Source of the DNA: Gloeobacter kilaueensis JS1
GTDB lineage: Bacteria; Cyanobacteriota; Cyanobacteriia; Gloeobacterales; Gloeobacteraceae
Length of the DNA: 64,000 nucleotides
Reading direction: 5' to 3'
NCBI RefSeq assembly: GCF_000484535.1
Contig: NC_022600.1
Span: 2,914,001 to 2,978,000 of the forward strand
Shown: piece by piece, positions 6,626-14,316 of the stretch
Layout: each line of letters begins with the position of its first letter
How positions within the stretch are numbered: position 1 is the first letter of the stretch
Program-made: the position numbers and the translations under genes
The notes under the pieces: model-generated
Database searches by the model: none
Seen by the model: the letters and a program-made list of their open reading frames with translations, nothing else
What the model was told of the DNA's origin: nothing

Positions 6626-9517
6626 TTACTGAAAACGAGAACTTTCCTTGTCTTCCCGCATGACTTGCAAGCGCATGGCATTGACCTGAGCCTTGAGAGT
6701 AGCCACTATAGCTTGAGACTCAGGATCTTTGAGTACATCTTTGAAGATCGGCTCTTTCGTCAACCAGCGGTAGTTGCGAAAGCCAGAGTGAATCGCTGCA
6801 TCGAGCCAGTATTGCGCCTTTGCCTTTTCTCTTTTGATGGCATAAATAGCGGCAAGATCAAGACGAATTTTAAAGTTCTCGTCGCCAGCGGCAATCCGCT
6901 GCTCGTCGAGTCGAAGGCTGCGCCCTAATAGCTCTCTAGAACGTAACTGCTGTCCCTGCTGAAGTGCAATGTAGCTCAGCTGAGTTGTTGGTTGCAACTG
7001 AGAGATAAAAAAGGGTAATTGGGGATCGATATCGTCGATAAGCTTTTTCAAGTACCCATCAGCCTGCGGCCAGTGCCCCTGGATGTATTCGATGTACCCG
7101 GCACTGTCTAATGCCATTGGTTCTCGTGAATTTGACTCCAGCAAGCTATTCACCATCTGTTGCGCCTGCTTGTTTTCTCCCTGCAACAAGTACAGGACGC
7201 TCAGTGTATACAAAGAATAGCTGTAATCAGGCTGAAAGCTGAGGGCCTTGTTCAGCCATTGCTTCGCTTTTTCATCTTCTCCAAGGAGCCAGTAGACAAA
7301 GCCAATGTCATCGTAGGCATCGGCGGTAGCAGGATTGATCGAGAGTCTCTTTTTGTACAGGTGCATTGCAGAGTCAAGGTGGCCTGTGTCCCGCTCTACA
7401 CCGGCGAGGTTACCGATCGCAGGATAATAATTTGGATTCGATGCGATGATACGCCGATACTCGGCTGCTGCCCGATGCAGTTGTCCTTTGGCATCGTAGG
7501 CTTCGCCCAGGGAATTACGAGCATGGGGGGAGTCAGGATCGAGGTTGAGCGCTTTGCGACTGACGGCAATCGCCGTATTCAGCCACGCTGGAGAGTCACC
7601 GAAAGCCTGTGTTTTTTGAACATAGGCGGCAGCGAGGCCATCGTAGGCACGGGCGTACTCAGGATCTCTTTGCAGGGCGCGCTTGTAGAGATCGATGGCC
7701 AGCTCAGTATATTTTCTGGTATTGCGACGGCGATAGGCGTTGCCTTGCAGGAAGTAGTTATAGGCAGTCAGGTCATCAGGTGGTATCTGCCCGAGGCGCG
7801 AGCGCTCCTGAGGAGACAGTTTTACTTGCAGAGTACTTGCGATCTGGCTCGCGATGTCCGCCTGGATCGTGAAGATATCGCTGAATTTGCGGTCGTAGTG
7901 CTCTGCCCAGAGCTGCGCCTCGGTTTGGGGATTGATCAGCTGAGCGACGATGTGAACCCGCCCACCTTCAAGGCGGGCATCGCCGGTGACGATCGCACTG
8001 ACTCCCAGTTCCTGGGCGATCTCGCGCAGGCTCTTGTTGCTGTTTTTGTAGTACTGGGCGACATTGCTGGAGATGACGGTCAGCTCGGCGATCTTGCCCA
8101 GTTCGGTGGTGATGTCGGTGGCGATGCCATCGCTGAAGTAGCGATTATTTGGATCGCTGCCGGTATTCTCAAAAGGCAGGACAGCGACGGATTTGCCTGA
8201 GAGGGTTTGAAATGGTGCTGTCGGGGAAAAGCTGTGCTGATAGACCCAGACGCCCGCTGTGAGCATAGCGGCCAGCGCTGCCACACTCAGCGATTCGCGG
8301 TAGCGGCGCAATAACTTGGAGCTGCGATACAGCAGCGAATCCTTGCGGGCCAGCACCGGCAGACCGTCGAGGTGCCGCCGGATATCCTGGGCAAACTCGG
8401 CAACTGAGCTGTAGCGGCGATCGGGTTCCTTGCGCAGAGCTTTGAGCAAGATTGTGTCAAGATCGCCCGCCAACAGGGCACTACGCCGACGCAATTCGGC
8501 AGTGAGCGTCTGACTGCTCTCCGCCGGGGCTATTGCCTGAATCTGCAGCACGGCTTTGCTCGGCAACTCCGGCTGGGTCTCGCAGACGAGCCGCTCCAGC
8601 GCCTGGAGCGAAGAATTTTTGATCTCGAAGGGGCGCTGGCCAGTCAACAGCTCGTAGAGGACGACCCCCAGCATGTAGACGTCGCTCGCGGTAGTGACCG
8701 CTTCGCCGCGAATCTGCTCGGGACTCGCGTAGTTGGGCGTCAGCACCCGCATCGCAGTCTGGGTGAGGTCGGCGGCTTTTGGATCGGGGGTGAGGATTTT
8801 GGCGATGCCGAAGTCGAGCAACTTGGGCACCCCCTGCTCGGTGACAAGGATGTTGCTCGGCTTGATGTCGCGGTGGATGACGTGGTGGCTGTGGGCGTAC
8901 TGCACAGCCGAACAGACGCCCAAAAAAAGTTCCAGCCGTTCACGAATGCCGAGTTGGGCGCGGCTGCAGTACTGATCGATGGGCAACCCCCGGATGTAAT
9001 CCATGATGAGGTAGGGGCGACCGTCGGCAGTCGTGCCGCCGTCTAAGAGCCGGGCGATATTCGGGTGGTCGAGGTCGGCGAGGATCTGCCGCTCGATATA
9101 GAAGCGGCGGGTGAGCAGATCGCTGTTCAGTTCTTTTGCGATCAGTTTGACCGCTACCTGTCTTTGAAATTGCTGGTCGGAGCGCTCGGCCAGATAGACC
9201 GTCCCCATGCCTCCCTGGCCGATCGTGCGGAGCAGGCGATAGGAACCTATCGCACCGTCGATGGACTCCGTCTTTGAAATCACGATCTCCCCGGCATTTT
9301 CGGGTGCATCCAGATAGCTCTCGATTTGAAGGGGCAGGATAGGAGCATCGAGAAAGCCGTCTTCCTGCTCGTAGAGGTGAAGCGCTGCCTGGACGGCCTG
9401 CTGCAGTTGCTCGTCGCCCGCGCACGCCGAGACGACAAAAGCAGTGCGATCGCTCCGGGCACACTGGAGGGCGGCCTCGAAGACGACTTCGACCTTTTGC
9501 CACTGCCTTTGATCCAC
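6626..9517 (-). CDS. Ser/Thr protein kinase with TolB-like and TPR regions
   Basis: A 963-residue membrane kinase. Residues 1-90 are a short helical head. The kinase domain spans about 93-385 with glycine loop GQGGMGTVY (100-108), K124 in VAVKL, catalytic HRDIKPSN (215-222), DFG (235-237) and an APE-like SPE segment. One transmembrane helix lies at roughly 410-430. Residues 440-570 resemble the TolB/FlgO-like domain often fused to adenylate cyclases and kinases (SVAVLPFENTGSDPNNRYFSDGI). The rest is a series of TPR units ending near 930. All catalytic residues are present. It starts three bases after the sigma-factor stop, a pairing common for ECF-type sigma factors in planctomycetes, acidobacteria and Gloeobacter-like genomes. 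The signal sensed is unknown. Confidence 0.95.
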   Translation of the reverse strand: MDQRQWQKVEVVFEAALQCARSDRTAFVVSACAGDEQLQQAVQAALHLYEQEDGFLDAPILPLQIESYLDAPENAGEIVISKTESIDGAIGSYRLLRTIGQGGMGTVYLAERSDQQFQRQVAVKLIAKELNSDLLTRRFYIERQILADLDHPNIARLLDGGTTADGRPYLIMDYIRGLPIDQYCSRAQLGIRERLELFLGVCSAVQYAHSHHVIHRDIKPSNILVTEQGVPKLLDFGIAKILTPDPKAADLTQTAMRVLTPNYASPEQIRGEAVTTASDVYMLGVVLYELLTGQRPFEIKNSSLQALERLVCETQPELPSKAVLQIQAIAPAESSQTLTAELRRRSALLAGDLDTILLKALRKEPDRRYSSVAEFAQDIRRHLDGLPVLARKDSLLYRSSKLLRRYRESLSVAALAAMLTAGVWVYQHSFSPTAPFQTLSGKSVAVLPFENTGSDPNNRYFSDGIATDITTELGKIAELTVISSNVAQYYKNSNKSLREIAQELGVSAIVTGDARLEGGRVHIVAQLINPQTEAQLWAEHYDRKFSDIFTIQADIASQIASTLQVKLSPQERSRLGQIPPDDLTAYNYFLQGNAYRRRNTRKYTELAIDLYKRALQRDPEYARAYDGLAAAYVQKTQAFGDSPAWLNTAIAVSRKALNLDPDSPHARNSLGEAYDAKGQLHRAAAEYRRIIASNPNYYPAIGNLAGVERDTGHLDSAMHLYKKRLSINPATADAYDDIGFVYWLLGEDEKAKQWLNKALSFQPDYSYSLYTLSVLYLLQGENKQAQQMVNSLLESNSREPMALDSAGYIEYIQGHWPQADGYLKKLIDDIDPQLPFFISQLQPTTQLSYIALQQGQQLRSRELLGRSLRLDEQRIAAGDENFKIRLDLAAIYAIKREKAKAQYWLDAAIHSGFRNYRWLTKEPIFKDVLKDPESQAIVATLKAQVNAMRLQVMREDKESSRFQ

Positions 9518-9520
9518 AGC

Positions 9521-10084
9521 TCAAGCCCCCATCTGCGCCCTTAAGAACAGGCGAGCAAGAGTCCACTGGCGCTTGATCGTCGCCGGTGAACTACCGAGGG
9601 CGGCAGCGGTCTGCTCGATCGTCATCCCGCCAAAATAGCGCATCTCGACGATGCGAGCCTGGACCGCGCTCAGCTCCGCCAGCCGAATCAGCGCCTCGTC
9701 GAGGGCGAGCAGTTGCTCATCTTGCTCACCGGCAGGAAGACTGCCCAGGCGATCGAGCGAGACTTTGATCGCCTGACCGCCGCGCTTGAGAGCGTGGCGG
9801 GAGCGAGCGTGATCGACGAGGATGCAGCGCATCGTCCGGGCCGCCACCGCCAGAAAGTGAGCCCGGTTCTGCCAGGTGGGCACCTGCCTGGGGGCGACCA
9901 GTTTCAGATAGGCTTCGTTGACCAGGGCCGTTGGCTGCAGGGTGTGGCCGGCAGCCTGGGAGCGCAGATAGCGGGCTGCCAGAGTGTGCAGTTCCCGGTA
10001 GACAAGCGGGGTCAGCGCTGCTAGCGCCTCCTGGTCGCCGTCGCTCCACTGGTTGAGAAGCACCGTTACATCGTGGGTATTCAT
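9521..10084 (-). CDS. ECF-family RNA polymerase sigma factor
   Basis: A 187-residue sigma factor of the ECF-like group that accompanies Ser/Thr kinases. Region 2 is VLLNQWSDGDQEALAALTPLVYRELHTLAARYLR with the following LQPTALVNEAYLKL. Region 4 is ELSAVQARIVEMRYFGGMTIEQTAAALGSSPATIKRQWTLARLFL, with a clear helix-turn-helix. ATG at 10084 follows GAGGT and starts the conserved domain directly; the frame extends to 10270 but the added 62 residues look non-coding. It is the first gene of the minus-strand cluster 4056-10084 and probably helps express it, perhaps controlled by the kinase encoded next to it (inference). Confidence 0.93.
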   Translation of the reverse strand: MNTHDVTVLLNQWSDGDQEALAALTPLVYRELHTLAARYLRSQAAGHTLQPTALVNEAYLKLVAPRQVPTWQNRAHFLAVAARTMRCILVDHARSRHALKRGGQAIKVSLDRLGSLPAGEQDEQLLALDEALIRLAELSAVQARIVEMRYFGGMTIEQTAAALGSSPATIKRQWTLARLFLRAQMGA

Positions 10085-10516
10085 CTGCAGGCGGACCTCA
10101 TCACCCATTGCAGCTTGAATTACGCAGGCACTGGTACCGAACAGCAAGCAATACGCGAGATCAACAGCCAATTGCGGCCAGATAGCCGTGATAAGTATGT
10201 CAGGACCGAAAGTCGAAAGGGTACCCATCATCATACATGCAATCGCTCTACGGCCCTGCCGCAAATACAATCACGCCTGCTCGCGGACGAGAAGAATCAC
10301 TGGATTCCTGTCATTGTTGTGAAGATTTCTTTCGAGTTGTCCTAACAAGCCTATCGCCACTTCTGGCAGCAATGTGTCTGAACACAGTAGTGTCATTTTC
10401 ATGCGAGACGCGAAAAAAGCGATTTCAAGTAGATAGAGGGCGACGGTATAGCAGGCTGGGGGGAAAGAAGCGGTCGCCCTCAATAAAGAAAACGAAATTG
10501 GGCAAACGATCGGCTC
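10085..10516. other. Intergenic region between divergent sigma-factor and folC genes
   Basis: About 430 bases without a convincing gene on either strand. It must hold the promoters of both flanking genes. A short hairpin TGTGT-CTGA-ACACA lies at 10373-10386, and a weak TTTCAA with TATAGC 18 bases further sits in front of folC. I see no terminator, repeat or RNA gene. Confidence 0.5.
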
Positions 10517-11851
10517 ATGGCTGGGGTATTTTCTTTTGACCCGGCGGCGGTTTGTCGGTGCGCTCAGGACGCAGCCTTTAGATTGGAAGAAGACCGCCCC
10601 TGCCTGGTACCGACCGTGATCGACCAGCCCTACCTCGATAGTCTGCAGATTTTTGGCATTCACCTGGGTCTGGAGCGCATCCGGGCGCTGCTGGACGCGC
10701 TCGGCAATCCCCAGAATGCCTTTGAGGTGATCCACGTCGCGGGTACGAACGGCAAGGGGTCGGTCTGCGCCTACTTGAGCGCGATTTTGCAGGCGGCGGG
10801 TCTCCGCACAGGACGCTACACCTCGCCCCATTTGGTGCGCTGGAACGAGCGCATCTGGCTCGATGGCCACTGGATCGAAGATGGACCACTGGATGCCTGC
10901 CTGAGCGAAGTTCAAGCAGCCACCGCTCTGCTGGCGGACGCGCTCGGCCCGCCAACCCAGTTTGAAGTGATGACGGCGGCAGCCCTGCTGCACTTTGCGC
11001 GCGCGAAGGTCCAGGTGGCGGTTGTCGAGGTGGGGCTCGGAGGACGCCTCGATGCCACCAACGTCTTCGATCGACCGCTGGTGAGCGTCATCACTGGCAT
11101 TGGCCTCGATCACTGTGCCCAACTGGGCGATACCGCCGCTGCCATTGCTGCCGAAAAAGCCGGAATCCTGCGGCCAGGGGTGCCGCTGGTCTGCGCACCG
11201 GTGGAACCGGAGGCCGAACGGGTGATCTGCGAACGCGCGGCAGCCCTCGCTGTGCCCGTCACCGTCGCCCATCCGGCGCAGGAGGCGGCACCGGGCGAGG
11301 CGGTGTGGGAGGGCTTTCGCTATCGGCTACCTCTTGCCGGGGCCGTGCAGCTCCAAAATAGCGCCACCGCCCTGGCCGTCTGCCGGGTTTTAACCCAGCG
11401 CGGCCTGGCGATCGGCGAGCAAGCCCTGCGGCAGGGTCTGGCCCGCACCCACTGGCCTGGCCGTTACCAGTGGCAGCAAGAGCAGCTGTTACTCGACGGT
11501 GCCCATAATCCCCAGGCAGCCGTTCACCTGCGCCACTACCTCGATGCCATCCGCCCCGGTGAACCGGTCCGCTGGATCGTCGGCATTCTAAAAAGCAAGG
11601 ACGCCCGCTCGATGCTCACCGCCCTTCTGCGTCCCGGTGATCGTCTGCTCGCAGTGCCTGTTCCCGATAGCGACAGTTATCCGCCTGCAGAACTGGTCGC
11701 TATGGCCCGTTCGCTGGGCATCGAGGCCAGAGAAGCGAGCAATACCGGCGAAGCGCTCACAGGCCCGTGGGAATACCTGAGCGTGATCGCCGGATCGCTC
11801 TATCTGATCGGTGCCCACCTTGGGGCGGGCGCACCACAGACAAGTAATTAA
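10517..11851 (+). CDS. folC: Bifunctional folylpolyglutamate synthase / dihydrofolate synthase
   Basis: A 444-residue Mur-ligase-type enzyme that adds glutamate to dihydropteroate and to folates in the cytoplasm. The conserved YLDSLQIFGIHLGLERI opening begins at about residue 39. The ATP loop GTNGKGS is at 76-82, followed by YTSPHLVRWNERI, the GIGLDHCAQLGDT segment and the C-terminal domain with LLLDGAHNPQA. The first 38 residues have no counterpart that I recall in the family, so GTG at 10616 could be the true start. Length from there would still fit the family. It runs alone on the plus strand. Confidence 0.92.
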   Translation: MAGVFSFDPAAVCRCAQDAAFRLEEDRPCLVPTVIDQPYLDSLQIFGIHLGLERIRALLDALGNPQNAFEVIHVAGTNGKGSVCAYLSAILQAAGLRTGRYTSPHLVRWNERIWLDGHWIEDGPLDACLSEVQAATALLADALGPPTQFEVMTAAALLHFARAKVQVAVVEVGLGGRLDATNVFDRPLVSVITGIGLDHCAQLGDTAAAIAAEKAGILRPGVPLVCAPVEPEAERVICERAAALAVPVTVAHPAQEAAPGEAVWEGFRYRLPLAGAVQLQNSATALAVCRVLTQRGLAIGEQALRQGLARTHWPGRYQWQQEQLLLDGAHNPQAAVHLRHYLDAIRPGEPVRWIVGILKSKDARSMLTALLRPGDRLLAVPVPDSDSYPPAELVAMARSLGIEAREASNTGEALTGPWEYLSVIAGSLYLIGAHLGAGAPQTSN

Positions 11852-11859
11852 AAAATTAG

Positions 11860-11889
11860 TTGACAGGAGTGGAGCCCTGGCGCTAGGCT
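11860..11889 (+). promoter_or_regulatory. Candidate promoter for the LolD-type ATPase gene
   Basis: TTGACA at 11860-11865 and TAGGCT at 11884-11889, 18 bases apart. A very AT-rich stretch follows at 11895-11920 (TATAGT and TAATTAATAATTTAATAG) that stands out in this GC-rich sequence and could be an operator. Inference from sequence only. Confidence 0.4.
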
Positions 11890-11969
11890 GGTCCTATAGT
11901 AATTAATAATTTAATAGTCAGAAGGTTTCCGCCGCCATCCTCTGTGTCGAGTGCGAAGGTGAGACTGCG

Positions 11970-12668
11970 ATGCAACCGTTGATTCAGCTAAAAAATGTCT
12001 CAAAGGTCTTCATCAGCGATGCGGTCGAGACCCACGCCCTTGCCGGGGTCGATCTAGAGATCCAATCGGGCGAGTACGTGGCGATTTCCGGTCCTTCCGG
12101 CTGCGGCAAATCATCGCTACTTGCCATCCTCGGCCTGCTCGATACGGCTACCAGTGGGGAATACTGGCTCGACGGCAAGCCAGTGGCACAGCTTACGGCC
12201 CTTGAGCGCTCGCGGCTGCGCAACCGCCAGATCGGCTTTATCTTCCAGGCATTCAATCTGATTGGCGATCTGACGGTTGCCGAAAATGTCGTTCTTCCCC
12301 TCACCTATCGGGGTCTACCGGCCTGCGAGCGCGAAAAGCGGGTCGAGGAGGCGCTTGAGCGCGTCGGTCTTTTTCATCGCCGCAGGCACTACCCGGCCCA
12401 ACTCTCGGGCGGCCAGCAGCAGCGGGTGGCGGTGGCACGGGCGCTGGCGGGACGACCGGCGATTTTATTGGCGGACGAACCGACGGGCAACCTCGATTCG
12501 GGGATGGGCGAGTCGGTGATGGGCCTATTAGATGAGCTGCACGCAGGCGGTGCCACGATCTGTATGGTCACCCACGATCCGCGCTATGCAGAGCGAGCCG
12601 GCCGTACCGTCCAATTGCTCGATGGCCAGATAGTCGAGCAATTGGCGGGCAAGCCTGCAAGTTTTTGA
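11970..12668 (+). CDS. ABC transporter ATP-binding protein, LolD/MacB type
   Basis: A 232-residue ATPase of the LolD/MacB/FtsE class, which powers lipoprotein release, peptide or antibiotic export by MacB-type permeases. Walker A is GPSGCGKSS (41-49), Q-loop Q93 in IFQAFNL, signature LSGGQ (145-149), Walker B ILLADE (165-170), and the switch His is in MVTHD. The length fits the family. No permease gene lies beside it: the next gene downstream is hfq on the other strand, so its partner must be encoded elsewhere. An AT-rich promoter region precedes it. Confidence 0.93.
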   Translation: MQPLIQLKNVSKVFISDAVETHALAGVDLEIQSGEYVAISGPSGCGKSSLLAILGLLDTATSGEYWLDGKPVAQLTALERSRLRNRQIGFIFQAFNLIGDLTVAENVVLPLTYRGLPACEREKRVEEALERVGLFHRRRHYPAQLSGGQQQRVAVARALAGRPAILLADEPTGNLDSGMGESVMGLLDELHAGGATICMVTHDPRYAERAGRTVQLLDGQIVEQLAGKPASF

Positions 12669-12679
12669 GCAACCGCCAA

Positions 12680-12892
12680 TTACGCGATCCGGGGCCGGAC
12701 GGTAGCGACGGCGCTGCGCCAGAGCAGGATCTCCCCATCGCCACAGGCAAGGCACAGGCATTCGCCGTCCTGCCAGCGCAGGCGGCCATTCAAGTTCTCG
12801 CCCGTCAGGGTCGTAAGCTGCACCGGCACCTGATCGCGGATGAGGGTTTGCAGGTAGCGGGTGCTGGGGAGGCTCAGATCGAGAGGAGACAT
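12680..12892 (-). CDS. hfq: Cyanobacterial-type Hfq RNA-binding protein
   Basis: A 70-residue Sm-like protein. It has the cyanobacterial Hfq form: LPSTRYLQTLIRDQVPVQLTTLTGENLNGRLRWQD followed by a weaker Sm2 part ending in ATVRPRI. In cyanobacteria this protein keeps the Sm fold but binds RNA poorly, and in Synechocystis it has been linked to type IV pili. ATG at 12892 lies 11 bases after the lpdA stop and is preceded by GGTGA. The frame extends upstream into lpdA, which would give a false 128-residue product. The gene converges with the ATPase gene, ending 11 bases from it. Recognition rests on family memory of the QxLIxDQxPVxxxxLTG pattern. Confidence 0.88.
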   Translation of the reverse strand: MSPLDLSLPSTRYLQTLIRDQVPVQLTTLTGENLNGRLRWQDGECLCLACGDGEILLWRSAVATVRPRIA

Positions 12893-12903
12893 GGATTCAC
12901 CGG

Positions 12904-14277
12904 CTAGAAGAGCGCCGCTGCCCGCTTGTAGCCCTCGTCGAGGATTTCGCTGAGGGTCGGGTGGGTGTGAACGAGGTGGGCCAGTCGCTCGACGCTCTCG
13001 CGGTGGGCGATTGCCTGGGCGGCTTCGGCCACCAGAAGTGATGCCTCCGGGCCGAAGATGTGACAACCGAGCAGTTCACCGCTCGCGCTGTCGTAGACGA
13101 GTTTGGCCATGCCCTCGGTCTCACCCTGGGCGATAGCTTTAGAGTTCCCGCCAAAGTAGGTGCGCACGACACCAACTTTGTAGCCCTGTTCTCTGGCGAC
13201 AGGCTCGGTAAAGCCGACGAAGCCGATTTCGGGGTGGGTAAAGACCGCCGCCGGGATCGCCCGATAATCGATGCGCCGCTCGTGGCCCAGCATATTTTCG
13301 ACGGCGACGACGCCCTGGGCAGCGGCGGCGTGGGCGAGCATCATCTTGCCGGTGGCATCGCCAATCGCCCAGAGGTGCGGCACGCTCGTCGCCATCCGAT
13401 CGTCTACCGGGATAAAGCCCCGGTGGGTCTCGACGCCCACAGCTTCGAGGCCCAGGTTTCTGGTATCGGGCACGCGACCGGTGGCCACCAGCACCGCATC
13501 GAACTCGAGCACCTCGCCACTGGCCAGTTCCACCGTGGCCGGGGTGCCGGGGGTGACCTTTTTGGCGAGCACGCCCACTTTTGTATCGATGTTGCGCGCT
13601 TTAATCAGCACCTTTGTCGCCAGCCGGGCGATATCTGGATCGAAGCCCGGCATCAGGCGATCGAGCGCTTCGATCATCGTTACTCTGGCCCCGAGGGCGG
13701 TGTAGACGTCCGAAAATTCGAGACCGATGTAGCCGGAACCGATGATACAGACGCGCTCAGGAACGCGATCCAGCCGCACCCCCTCGTCGCTTGTATAGAC
13801 AGTAACGCCGTCGGTGACGATCCCCGGCGGTACGAAGGGGCTGGAGCCGGTGGCGATGAGTACGTCGCGGGCGGTGACAGTCTGCACCTCGCCGGTGGGC
13901 GCTTTGATTTCGACTTGCTGGGGGGCGAGCAGTTGGGCCCGGCCAGGGAGGATCGTCGCTCCCAGCTTTTGCAGGCTGCGGGTGAGGTCGGTGCGGATCT
14001 TATCGACCACCCCGGCGGCGTGGGCAGCGATCTTCTCGCGCTCGAAGCGCACCTCGCCCACGTAGATGCCCAGATGTTCGCTCTCGCGCAGTGAGCGCAA
14101 CCGACCGGAGGCGGCGAGCAAGGCTTTAGAAGGGATGCAGCCACGGTTGATGCAGGTGCCGCCCATCTCGCGTGCCTCGACAACGGCCACCTTTAACTTG
14201 TGGGCGACCGCGTGCAGGGCCGCTCCGTGGCCACCGACGCCGCAGCCGACAATCAACAGATCATAGTCAAATCCCAC
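12904..14277 (-). CDS. lpdA: Dihydrolipoamide dehydrogenase (E3)
   Basis: A 457-residue FAD flavoprotein that reoxidises dihydrolipoamide in pyruvate dehydrogenase and glycine cleavage complexes. FAD-binding GCGVGGHGAALHA is at the N-terminus, the redox-active disulfide in GGTCINRGCIPSKALL (Cys pair about residues 42 and 47), the NAD-binding GSGYIGLEFSDVY in the middle, and the second FAD motif ATGRVPDTRNL and LWAIGDATG. The C-terminal HTHPTLSEI holds the catalytic His-Glu. Length is standard. hfq follows 11 bases downstream, so the two may share an mRNA. Confidence 0.96.
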   Translation of the reverse strand: MGFDYDLLIVGCGVGGHGAALHAVAHKLKVAVVEAREMGGTCINRGCIPSKALLAASGRLRSLRESEHLGIYVGEVRFEREKIAAHAAGVVDKIRTDLTRSLQKLGATILPGRAQLLAPQQVEIKAPTGEVQTVTARDVLIATGSSPFVPPGIVTDGVTVYTSDEGVRLDRVPERVCIIGSGYIGLEFSDVYTALGARVTMIEALDRLMPGFDPDIARLATKVLIKARNIDTKVGVLAKKVTPGTPATVELASGEVLEFDAVLVATGRVPDTRNLGLEAVGVETHRGFIPVDDRMATSVPHLWAIGDATGKMMLAHAAAAQGVVAVENMLGHERRIDYRAIPAAVFTHPEIGFVGFTEPVAREQGYKVGVVRTYFGGNSKAIAQGETEGMAKLVYDSASGELLGCHIFGPEASLLVAEAAQAIAHRESVERLAHLVHTHPTLSEILDEGYKRAAALF

Positions 14278-14316
14278 GCCCTTACCCTCGTGCCGTCATT
14301 CTCATCCTATCGGCGA

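Noticed and set aside
7160-8200. A 346-codon open frame antisense to the Ser/Thr kinase gene
   Set aside because: No domain and lies within a well-supported kinase-TPR gene.
10271-11272. A 333-codon minus-strand frame opposite folC
   Set aside because: folC motifs are unambiguous and the antisense protein has no recognisable feature.
12680-13066. Long version of the Hfq frame starting inside lpdA
   Set aside because: The first 58 residues are Pro/Arg/Gly-rich shadow sequence; ATG at 12892 gives the standard length.
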